Part shown: piece by piece, positions 1 through 10,700 of the stretch
How positions within the stretch are numbered: position 1 is the stretch's first letter
Layout: every line of letters starts with the position of its first letter
NCBI RefSeq assembly: GCF_001942625.1
Contig: NZ_MLCL01000086.1
Span: 186,001-250,000, forward strand
Direction: 5' to 3'
Origin: Mycobacterium syngnathidarum
Lineage (GTDB): Bacteria; Actinomycetota; Actinomycetes; Mycobacteriales; Mycobacteriaceae
DNA length: 64,000 bases
The notes under the pieces: generated by a model
The model's database searches: none
The model's input: the letters and a program-made list of their open reading frames with translations, nothing else
Told to the model about the DNA's origin: nothing
Translations under genes and position numbers: made by a program

Positions 1-228
1 CCCGGACACGATGAGCGCACGGGAACCGAAGCGGTCCAACAGCAGTCCGGCCGGCACCTGGGCTGCGGCGTAGACGATCACCTGCAGCACCACGAACGTA
101 GAGAGCACACCAGGGCTCGCGGCAAATCTGTCGGCGGCCTGTAGACCCGAGACGCCGAGGGTGGTGCGGTCGAGGACGGCGATGATGTAGGCGAGTAGCC
201 CGGTGGCCCACACGATCCAGGGACGCAC
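1..228 (-). CDS. MFS transporter, N-terminal part (cut by window start)
   Basis: Seventy-six codons run off the left edge of the window. The translation begins VRPWIVWATGLLAYIIAVLDR, a first membrane helix. A loop with an amphipathic stretch (GLQAADRF) and a second helix ending VPAGLLLDRFGSRALIVSG follow. The segment LLLDRFGSRA matches the conserved cytoplasmic loop 2-3 motif (D-R-x-G-R-R type) of major facilitator superfamily permeases. The GTG at 228 was chosen because GAAAGG lies about 8 bases upstream. The gene diverges from the MerR regulator to its right. The substrate cannot be inferred from so short a fragment. Confidence 0.7.
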   Translation of the reverse strand, partial: MRPWIVWATGLLAYIIAVLDRTTLGVSGLQAADRFAASPGVLSTFVVLQVIVYAAAQVPAGLLLDRFGSRALIVSG

Positions 229-544
229 GCGGGCACCTTTCGTCGAATGAGTTTGTCGGGGCAGACGTACATGCTCTCGCACCGGAGGCAATGAAGCGAA
301 CGGCCTCCATTGTGCTGGTTGTGAATTTGGTCTCGCGGCCGTCTTTCGGCCGATCACGGAGTTGGCTGAAAATGCACACTCACGTGAAATGTGAGACAGA
401 TGATGCAGCATATCCGCTGATAACAGGCATACGTGCGGAGGCGTCGGGTGCTCGAACCATCTGGGTACAAATTCGCTCGCGCCTTTAACTGAGGGTAGGG
501 TGTCGACATGTTTCGCTGTTCAAACCGGCGCGGAGGACGTCGGC
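229..544. other. Intergenic region between divergent MFS and MerR genes
   Basis: This is 316 bases without a credible gene; short ORFs here have no supporting ribosome binding site or recognisable product. It is the shared upstream region of two divergently transcribed genes. The stretch from about 360 to 440 is AT-richer than its surroundings and is the likeliest promoter area. I do not see a clear MerR-type operator (a long dyad with 19-20 bp spacing between promoter elements). Confidence 0.4.
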
Positions 545-1159
545 TTGGTTGAGTATCGTCTGGAAGACCTGGCGCGCATTTCCGGCGTCAGCGCCCGCAA
601 TATCCGCGCTTATCGGGAGCGCGGATTGCTGGATTCGCCGCGGCGCGTAGGGCGCTCGGCGTACTACGGCGAGCGGCATCTGGCTCAGTTGGCGGCGATC
701 AGCCAGCTACTGGCCAAAGGTTTCAACTCGGCGCACATCGCCGAGTTCTTCGCAGGCTTGCGCAGCGGTAAGGACCTGCCCGAAGCCCTGGGGATCCAGG
801 CCTCGGACTGGTGTCGGCCCAACGTGTCGACTCTGAATGTGGATCCGGCCGACGACGATGTGCGCACGCTCGTGAAGTTCGGATTGCTGCGTATCGTCGA
901 CGGCTCTGTGCAGATGCCCGACCCGGCGTTGGCCGCGCTCGTCACCGGCGCGCAGGACCAGCTGCGCTGTCTGCGCATCATCGCCCACGTCGCTCGGTCG
1001 ACAGATGCTGCCGTTGATCGGGTAGCCGAGGCCGCGGTCACCGCGCTCACCGAAACCCGGGGCGTTCCGTCTGACGCGGACCTGTCTCAGCTGACTCGAG
1101 CGGTGGTCTCGGTCGAGGTTGAACGCGCCCTGCGCAAGAGCCTGGCCGCCGCCGACTAG
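545..1159 (+). CDS. MerR-family transcriptional regulator
   Basis: A DNA-binding regulator of about 204 residues. The N-terminus (YRLEDLARISGVSARNIRAY then RERGLL) is the winged helix-turn-helix of the MerR family, followed by RSAYYGERHLAQL and a helix with QLLAKGFNSAHIAEFF, the usual second half of that domain. The C-terminal effector part (about residues 75-204) has no cysteine cluster, so it is not an obvious metal sensor. I preferred TTG at 545 because GGAGG ends 8 bases upstream and the HTH then starts at residue 4; GTG at 500 would add 15 residues. It diverges from an MFS transporter gene, whose expression it may control; that is inference. Confidence 0.75.
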   Translation: MVEYRLEDLARISGVSARNIRAYRERGLLDSPRRVGRSAYYGERHLAQLAAISQLLAKGFNSAHIAEFFAGLRSGKDLPEALGIQASDWCRPNVSTLNVDPADDDVRTLVKFGLLRIVDGSVQMPDPALAALVTGAQDQLRCLRIIAHVARSTDAAVDRVAEAAVTALTETRGVPSDADLSQLTRAVVSVEVERALRKSLAAAD

Positions 1160-1727
1160 GGTGACGGCGATCGCCGCGATTCGGCCTGCGGAACTGAAAT
1201 AGTTACCGACGAGTAAGATATTTCAGCAAACTTTTTGTTCGGACGCTCAGGATTCGCTGGACAACATCGGCTCGATTGTCTGCTGGATCTCCGCCACTTC
1301 GAGGGCTCGGATGTGGCGGAAAATTTAGATAACGATTCGATAACAATGCTGCCTTGATCTGCGCAGTTGTGGCTACTCGACCGTAACCACCTGCCAACAG
1401 GACGTTTGTCCCGAATAGCTTTGGCCGCCAGTCCGTGCCGCGTTACGTTACCGGCGGTTACCCATGCGTAGAACTCGCCAGTAACCAATCTGGGCGGAAA
1501 ACGCCCACTGGTTCTTATGACACTCTTAGTACGGCGGGAATGCCAGTGCACCGTCCGGAGCGCTCTCCGGACGCCAGCGTTCCAGCCTGATTCGACGCTG
1601 AATCGCCGTTGGCCTGTCGCCGGGCAGCCACACGCCCCAGACCACGCAGACACCGAACACCGCACGCGACAGCCGCACGCGACACCTTTCATCGCAGAAC
1701 CACAGCAGCACCGAGGAGATAGCGCCA
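1160..1727. other. Long upstream region of fas
   Basis: This is 568 bases without a convincing gene. ORFs that cross it are low-complexity Arg/Pro frames. It should carry the fas-acpS promoter and its operators; in mycobacteria the TetR regulator FasR is known to activate this operon. A GAGGAG ribosome binding site (1713-1718) sits before the GTG start of fas. A group of GTTAC elements is listed separately. Confidence 0.45.
1442..1486. promoter_or_regulatory. Cluster of GTTAC repeats upstream of fas (possible operator)
   Basis: GTTAC occurs at 1442-1446 and 1447-1451, GGTTACC at 1456-1462, and the inverted GTAACC at 1481-1486. GGTTAC and GTAACC thus form a dyad with 19 bases between the arms. 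A further GTAACC lies near 1383 and a GTTACC near 1201. The cluster is about 240 bases upstream of the fas start codon. Whether it is the FasR site or something else is unknown. Confidence 0.3.
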
Positions 1728-4700
1728 GTGACGATCTATGAACACGACCGGGTGTCGGCCGGTCGCAACGACGACTCAGGATCCGTTGGTCGGCAGGCTG
1801 ACTCCACCCATGCTCTCGTCGACCGGCTGAGCGCCGGCGAGCCCTATGCCGTGGCCTTCGGCGGCCAGGGCAGCGCCTGGCTGGAGACCCTTGAGGAGTT
1901 GGTGTCCTCGGCCGGTATCGAGGCCGAACTGGCGACTCTGGCCGGCGAGGCCGAGCTGCTGCTGGAGCCGGTGGCCTCCGAGCTCGTCGTGGTGCGGCCG
2001 ATCGGGTTCGAGCCGCTGCAGTGGGTTCGCGCGCTGGCCGCGGAGGAGCCGGTGCCCTCCGACAAGCAGTTGACCTCGGCCGCCGTGTCGGTGCCGGGCG
2101 TGCTGCTGACCCAGATCGCGGCCGTGCGTGCGCTGGCCCGCCAGGGCATGGACCTGGCCGCCACCCCGCCGGTGGCCGTCGCCGGGCATTCCCAGGGCGT
2201 GCTGGCCGTCGAGGCGCTGGCCGCCAAGGGCGCCAAGGATGTGCAGCTGCTGGCACTGGCGCAGCTGATCGGCGCCGCGGGCACCCTGGTGGCCCGTCGT
2301 CGCGGGATCACCGTGCTGGGTGACCGCCCGCCGATGGTGTCGGTCACCAATGCCGAGCCCGAGCGCATCTACGAGCTGCTCGAAGAGTTCAGTCAGGACG
2401 TGCGCACCGTGCTGCCCCCGGTGCTGTCCATCCGCAACGGCCGGCGCTCCGTGGTGATCACCGGCACACCCGAGCAGCTGTCGCGGTTCGAGCTGTACTG
2501 CAATCAGATCGCTGAGAAGGAAGAGGCCGAGCGCAAGAGCAAAGTCCGCGGTGGCGCGGTCTTCGCCCCGGTCTTCGACCCCGTGCAGGTCGAGGTCGGT
2601 TTCCACACCCCGCGCCTGGCTGACGGCATCGAGATCGTCGCGCGTTGGGCCGAGGCCGTCGGCATCGACGTCGAGCTCGCCCGCGAGATGACCGAGGCCA
2701 TCCTGGTCAGCCAGGTGGACTGGGTCGACGAGATCACCGAGATCAGCGACGCCGGCGCCCGGTGGATTCTCGACCTCGGCCCCGGCGACATCCTGACCCG
2801 CCTGACCGCACCGGTGGTGCGTGGGCTCGGCATCGGCATCGTGCCCGCCGCGACCCGCGGCGGCCAGCGCAACCTGTTCACCATCGGCGCGGTGCCCGAG
2901 GTGGCCCGGCCGTGGTCGAGCTATGCCCCGACCGTGGTCAGCCTGCCCGACGGATCGGTCAAGCTCTCGACCAAGTTCACGCGACTGACCGGACGTTCGC
3001 CGATCCTGCTGGCCGGTATGACCCCTACCACAGTGGACGCCAAGATCGTCGCCGCCGCAGCAAACGCCGGCCACTGGGCCGAACTCGCCGGCGGCGGGCA
3101 GGTCACCGAGCCCATCTTCAACGACCGCATCGCCGAGCTGGGCGAGCTGCTGGAGCCCGGCCGGTCCATTCAGTTCAACACGTTGTTCCTCGATCCCTAC
3201 CTGTGGAAGCTGCAGGTCGGTGGGAAGCGGCTGGTGCAGCGCGCCCGTCAGTCCGGTGCGCCGATCGACGGCGTCATCGTCAGCGCCGGCATCCCGGACC
3301 TGGAAGAGGCCGTCGAGCTGATCGGCGAGCTCAATGATCTGGGCATCAGCCACGTGGTGTTCAAGCCGGGCACCGTCGAGCAGATCCGCTCGGTCATCCG
3401 GATCGCAGCCGAGGTGCCCACCAAGCCGGTGATCGTGCACATCGAGGGCGGCCGCGCCGGTGGCCACCACTCGTGGGAGGACCTCGACGACCTGCTGCTG
3501 GCCACCTACTCCGAGCTGCGCAGCCGCTCTAACATCACCATCTGCGTCGGGGGCGGCATCGGCACCCCGGAGCGGTCCGCCGAGTACCTGTCCGGCCGCT
3601 GGTCGGCTGCCCACGGCTACCCGCTGATGCCGATCGACGGCATCCTGGTCGGCACCGCCGCCATGGCCACCCTCGAGGCCACCACCTCACCTGCGGTCAA
3701 ACAGCTGCTCGTCGACACCAAGGGCACCGAAGCCTGGGTGGGCGCGGGCAAGGCCGCCAACGGGATGGCCTCGGGCCGCAGCCAGCTCGGCGCCGACATC
3801 CACGAAATCGACAACACTGCCTCGCGTTGCGGTCGTCTGCTCGACGAGGTGGCCGGTGACGCCGACGCGGTGGCCGCCCGCCGCGACGAGATCATCGCCG
3901 CGATGGCCAACACCGCCAAGCCCTACTTCGGCGATGTCGCCGAGATGACCTACCTGCAGTGGCTGCGCCGCTACGTCGAACTGGCGATCGGCGACGGCAA
4001 CAGCACCGCCGACACCAAGCGCGACGATTCCCCATGGCTGGACGTCACCTGGCGTGACCGCTTCGAGCAGATGCTCAAGCGTGCCGAAGCACGTTTGCAC
4101 GCACAGGATTTCGGCCCGATCGAGACCCTCTTCGGCGACGAGCAGCTGCTCGAGGACCCGAAGGCCGCGCTGGCCGCGCTGGTCTCGGCCTACCCGGACG
4201 CCGCATCCGTTCAGCTGCACCCGGCCGACGTACCGTTCTTCGTCGAGCTGTGCAAGACGCTTGGTAAGCCGGTCAACTTCGTCCCGGTGATCGACAAGGA
4301 CGTGCGCCGGTGGTGGCGTAGCGATTCCCTGTGGCAGGCCCACGATGCGCGCTACGACGCCGATCAGGTGTGCGTCATCCCCGGCACCGCCGCGGTCGCC
4401 GGCATCACCCGGGTCGACGAGCCCGTCGGTGAACTGCTGGACCGCTTCGAGAAGGCCGCCGTCGACGAGGTGCTGGCCGCCGGCGCCCAGCCGCAGCCTG
4501 TTCTGTCGCGCCGTCGGTGCCGCGGAGATGTGACCGGCCCGCTGGCCGTGCTGCTCGACGCCCCCGACGTGTTGTGGGCCGGGCGCACCTCGGTCAACCC
4601 GGTGCACCGGATCGCCCCCGCGGCTGAGTGGCAGGTGCGTGAAGGGTCTGAGAACCGTTCCGCCACACATCCTTCCACCGGAGCCCGGCTCGAGGTCGCC

Positions 4701-7700
4701 GACGATCGGCATGTGGTGCTCTCGGTGCCGCTGTCAGGAACCTGGATCGACATCCGCTTCACCCTGACCGGCGCCGTCCGTAGCGGTGGCGCACCGGTCG
4801 TCGAGGTCGAGGACGCGGCGACCGCGATGCGGTCGGTGCTTGCCATCGCCGCCGGTGTCGATGGTCCTGACGCGTTGCCGCCCGTCGTCGATGGCACCGC
4901 CACGGTCACCGTCGGCTGGAACCCCGAGCAGGTGGCCGACCACACCGGTGTCACCGCCACCTTCGGTGCCCCGCTGGCGCCGACGCTCACCGTCGTCCCC
5001 GACGCGCTGGTCGGCCGCTGCTGGCCCGCGGTGTTCGCCGCGATCGGCTCCGCCGCCACCGACTCCGGCTTCCCGGTCGTCGAGGGTCTGTTGAGCCTGG
5101 TGCACCTGGACCACGCCGCGCACCTGGTGGCGGCCTTGCCGACCGAGCCCGCCGAATTGACCGTCACCGCAACGGCTTCGGCTGCCCACGACACCGAGGT
5201 GGGCCGGGTCGTCCCGGTTTCGGTGACCGTGCGCGCCTCGGACGGCACCGAGCTGGCCAAGCTGGAGGAGCGGTTCGCGATCCGCGGCCGCACCGGCGAG
5301 GCCGAGCTGACGGACCCGGTTCGGGCCGGCGGCGCGATCTCGGACAACGCCACCGACACCCCGCGTCGTCGCCGTCGCGACGTCACGGTCGGCGCGCCCG
5401 TGGACATGCGGCCGTTCGCCGTGGTCTCCGGTGACCACAACCCGATCCACACCGACCGGGCAGCCGCACTGCTGGCCGGCCTGGAATCGCCCATTGTGCA
5501 CGGCATGTGGCTGTCGGCCGCCGCGCAGCACGTCGTCACCGCCACCGACGGCAAGCCCATCCCGCCGGCCAAGCTTGTCGGCTGGACCGCCCGATTCCTC
5601 GGCATGGTCAAGCCGGGAGACGAGGTCGACTTCCGCGTCGACCGGGTCGGAATCGACGTCGGCGCAGAGGTTGTCGAGGTTCAGGCCCGCATCGGCTCCG
5701 AGCTGGTGATGGCTGCGACCGCGCGGCTGGCCGCACCCAAGACCGTCTACGCATTCCCCGGCCAGGGCATCCAGTCCAAGGGCATGGGCATGGAGGTCCG
5801 GGCCCGGTCCAAGGCCGCCCGCAAGATCTGGGACAAGGCCGACAAGTTCACCCGCGAGACGCTGGGCTTCTCGGTGCTGCACGTGGTCCGCGACAACCCG
5901 ACCTCGCTCATCGCCTCCGGTGTGCACTACGAGCACCCCGAGGGCGTGCTGTACCTGACGCAGTTCACCCAGGTCGCGATGGCCACCACGGCCGCCGCCC
6001 AGGTCGCCGAGATGCGTGAGCAGGGCGCGTTCGTCGAAGGCGCGATCGCCTGCGGTCACTCAGTCGGTGAATACACCGCGCTGGCATGCGTTTCCGGCGT
6101 GATCGAGCTCGAAGGTCTGCTGGAGGCGGTGTTCCACCGCGGCTCCAAGATGCACGACATCGTGCCGCGCGACGAGCGGGGTCGGTCCAACTACCGGCTG
6201 GCCGCGATCCGGCCGTCGCAGATCGACCTCGCCGACGAGGACGTGGAGAGCTTTGTCGCGGAAATCGCGGCGAATACCGGCGAGTTCTTACAGATCGTCA
6301 ATTTCAACCTGCGCGGTTCGCAGTACGCGATCGCCGGAACCGTGCGCGGGCTGGAGGCGCTGGAGGAAGAGGTCGAGCGTCGTCGCGAGATCAGCGGCGG
6401 CAAGCGGTCGTTCATCCTGGTGCCGGGCATCGACGTGCCGTTCCACTCGAGCGTGCTGCGGGTGGGCGTTGATGACTTCCGGCGCAGCCTGGAACGCGTC
6501 CTCCCGCGCGACCGCGACCCGGAGCTGGTGGTCGGCCGCTACATCCCGAACCTGGTGCCCCGGCCGTTCACCCTGGACCGCGACTTCATCCAGGAGATCC
6601 GCGACCTGGTGCCGGCCGAGCCGCTCGACGAGATCCTCGCCGACTACGACACCTGGCGTAACGAGCGGCCGATCGAACTGTGCCGCAAGGTCGTCATCGA
6701 GCTGTTGGCCTGGCAGTTCGCCAGCCCGGTGCGCTGGATCGAGACCCAGGACCTGCTGTTCATCGAGGAGGCCGCGGGTGGACTCGGGGTGGAGCGGTTC
6801 GTCGAGATCGGCGTGAAGAACGCGCCGACGGTCGCCGGACTGGCCACCAACACGCTCAAGCTGCCCGAATACGCCCACAGCACCGTCGAGGTGCTCAACG
6901 CCGAGCGCGATGCCGCGGTGCTGTTCGCCAGCGACACCGATCCGGAGCCGGAACCTGAGGTGGAAGAAGCCGCGCCCGCAGCTGAATCCGCTGCAGCCGC
7001 TCCTGCCGAGGCGGCCCCGGCCCCCGCGGCCGCTCCGGCCGCCCCGTCCGGTGGCCCCCGGCCAGACGACATCACGTTCGACGCGGCCGACGCCACAGTC
7101 GGTCTCATCGCACTGAGCGCCAAGATGCGCATCGACCAGATCGAGGCGCTGGACTCCATCGAGTCGATCACCGACGGTGCGTCCTCGCGACGCAACCAGC
7201 TGCTGGTCGACCTGGGCTCCGAGCTGAACCTGGGTGCCATCGACGGCGCCGCCGAGGCAGATCTGGGCGCGCTCAAGGGGCAGGTCAGCAAGCTGGCGCG
7301 CACCTACAAGCCGTTCGGTCCGGTGCTGTCGGACGCCATCAACGATCAGCTGCGCACGGTGTTCGGGCCGTCGGGCAAGCGCCCGGGCTACATCGCCGAG
7401 CGGGTCACCAAGACCTGGGAGCTGGGTCCGGGCTGGGCCAAGCACGTCACCGTCGAGGTGGCGCTCGGCACCCGTGAGGGCAGCAGCGTTCGCGGTGGCG
7501 ACCTGGGTGGTCTGCACCCGGGTGCGCTGGCGAGTGCCGCCGACGTCGACAAGGTGATCGACGCCGCAGTCGCCGCGGTGGGTGCCCGTCGCGGCGTGCC
7601 GGTGAGCCTGCCCTCGGCCGGCGGCGCCGCCGGCGGCGTGGTGGATTCGGCCGCCCTAAACGAGTTCGCCGAGACGGTCACCGGCCCCGACGGTGTGCTG

Positions 7701-10700
7701 GCCAACGCGGCCCGCACGATCCTGGGCCAGCTCGGTCTGGATGCCCCGGTCAGCGCGCCCGACACGGCGACCGATGCCGAGCTGATCGACCTGGTCACCA
7801 CCGAACTCGGTTCGGACTGGCCGCGATTGGTCGCTCCGGCGTTCGACGGCAAGAAGGCCGTCGTGTTCGACGATCGCTGGGCCAGCGCCCGTGAGGACCT
7901 GGTCAAGCTGTGGCTCGCCGACGAGGGCGAGATCGACACCGAATGGCCGCGCCTGTCGGAGCGGTTTGAGGGTGCCGGGCATGTCGTTGCCACGCAGGCG
8001 AATTGGTGGCAGGGCAAGGCGCTCGCCGCGGGCCGTACCGTCCACGCCTCGCTGTTTGGTCGCATCGCGGCCGGTGCCGAGAATCCCGGAACCGGTCGGT
8101 ATTCCGACGAGGTCGCGGTGGTGACCGGTGCTTCGAAGGGCTCGATCGCCTCGTCGGTGGTCGGGCAGCTGCTCGACGGCGGGGCCACGGTCATCGCCAC
8201 CACCTCGCGTCTGGACGACGACCGGTTGGCGTTCTACAAGGAGCTCTACCGCGAGAACGCCCGATTCGCCGCCACGCTGTGGGTGGTCCCGGCCAACATG
8301 GCGTCCTACTCCGACATCGACAAGCTGGTCGAGTGGGTCGGTAGCGAGCAGATCGAAAGCCTTGGGCCGCAATCGATCCACCTCAAGGATGCGCAAACCC
8401 CGACGCTGCTGTTCCCGTTCGCCGCACCGCGCGTGGCCGGGGATCTGTCAGAGGCGGGTTCACGCTCCGAGATGGAGATGAAGGTCCTGCTGTGGGCCGT
8501 GCAGCGGCTCATCGGCGGGCTGTCGACGATCGGTGCCGAGCGGGACATCGCCTCGCGCCTGCACGTGGTGCTGCCGGGCTCGCCCAACCGCGGCATGTTC
8601 GGCGGCGACGGCGCCTACGGCGAAGCCAAGTCCGCGCTCGACGCACTGGTGAGCCGCTGGAGTGCCGAATCATCGTGGGCCGAGCGGGTCAGCCTGGCGC
8701 ACGCGCTGATCGGCTGGACCAAGGGCACCGGGCTGATGGGGCACAACGACGCGATCGTCAGCGCGGTCGAAGAGGCCGGCGTCACCACCTACAGCACCGA
8801 CCAGATGGCAGCGATGCTGCTGAACCTGTGCACGGTGGAGTCCAAGGTGGCCGCGGCCAACGCACCCATCAAGGCCGACCTGACCGGCGGTCTGGGCGAC
8901 ATCAAGATCGACATGGCTGAGCTGGCCGCCAAGGCCCGTGAGGACATGACAAGCGCCGCAGCCGAATCCGAGGACGATGAGGACGAGGGTGCTATTTCGG
9001 CACTGCCGTCCCCGCCGCGCGGGTACAACCCGGCGCCCGCCCCGGAGTGGGCCGATCTCGATGTCGACCCGGCCGATCTGGTCGTCATCGTCGGTGGCGC
9101 CGAGCTCGGGCCGTACGGCTCGTCGCGCACGCGCTTCGAGATGGAGGTCTCCGGCGAGCTGTCGGCGGCCGGTGTGCTGGAGCTGGCCTGGACCACCGGT
9201 CTGGTCAAGTGGGAAGACGATCCCAAGGCCGGCTGGTACGACACCCAAACCGGTGAGCTGGTTCCCGAATCGGAGATCGTGGAGCGCTACCACGATGCCG
9301 TCGTAGAAAGATGTGGAATTCGCCAGTTTGTTGATGACGGTGCGATCGATCCCGATCACGCCTCGCCGCTGCTGGTCAGTGTGTTCCTCGACAAGGACTT
9401 CAGCTTCGTGGTGTCCAGCGAGGCCGACGCCCGGGCATTCGTGTCCTACGACCCCGAGCACACTGTGGCCCGGCCGGTGCCCGATTCCAGCGACTGGCAG
9501 GTGATCCGCAAGGCGGGCACCGAGATTCGGGTCCCGCGCAAGACCAAGCTGTCGCGCACGGTGGGCGCCCAGATCCCGACCGGGTTCGACCCGACGGTGT
9601 GGGGCATCACCCCGGACATGGCCAATTCCATTGACCGGGTGGCGCTGTGGAACATCGTGGCCACGGTCGACGCGTTCCTGTCCTCGGGCTTCACTCCGAC
9701 CGAGCTGATGCGCTGGGTGCACCCGAGCCTGGTGGCCTCCACCCAGGGCACCGGTATGGGCGGCATGACCTCGATGCAGACCATGTACCACGGCAACCTG
9801 CTGGGCCGGGCCAAGCCGAACGACATCCTGCAGGAGGTGCTGCCGAACGTTGTTGCGGCACACGTCATGCAGAGTTACGTCGGTGGGTACGGCGCGATGG
9901 TCCACCCGGTCGGCGCCTGCGCCACCGCGGCGGTCTCGGTCGAGGAGGGTGTGGACAAGATCCGCCTCGGCAAGGCCGACCTGGTGATCGCCGGCGGTTT
10001 CGACGACCTGACCCTGGAAGCGATCATCGGCTTCGGTGACATGGCGGCCACCGCCGACACCGAGATGATGCGCGCCAAGGGCATCAGCGACTCGAAGTTC
10101 TCCCGCGCCAACGACCGTCGTCGTCTCGGCTTCCTGGAAGCCCAGGGCGGTGGCACGATCCTGCTGGCTCGCGGTGACCTCGCCGCCAAGATGGGTCTGC
10201 CGGTGCTGGCGGTCGTCGGCTACGCGCAGAGCTTCGCCGACGGTGTGCACACCTCGATCCCGGCTCCGGGCCTCGGTGCCCTGGGCGCCGGACGCGGCGG
10301 CAAGGATTCGCAGCTGGCCCGCTCGCTGGCCAAGCTGGGTGTCGGCGCCGACGACATCGCCGTGATCTCCAAGCACGACACTTCGACGCTGGCAAACGAT
10401 CCCAACGAGACCGAGCTGCACGAGCGGCTGGCCGACTCGATGGGGCGCTCGGCAGGTGCCCCGCTGTTCATCGTCAGCCAGAAGACGCTGACCGGGCACG
10501 CCAAGGGCGGGGCGGCAGTGTTCCAGATGATGGGTCTGTGCCAGATCCTGCGCGACGGCGTCATCCCGCCGAACCGCAGCCTGGACTGCGTCGACGACGA
10601 GCTGGCCACCTCCGGCCACTTCGTCTGGGTGCGCGACGCCCTCGACCTGCGTGGGAAATTCCCGCTCAAGGCCGGTCTGGTCACCAGCCTCGGGTTCGGT

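Noticed and set aside
1776..3614. Long minus-strand frame of 612 codons antisense to fas (and a similar one at 8670-10886)
   Set aside because: High-GC codon usage keeps the opposite frames open. The translations are Gly/Ala/Asp/Arg/His-rich low-complexity without domains, while the plus strand is clearly fas.
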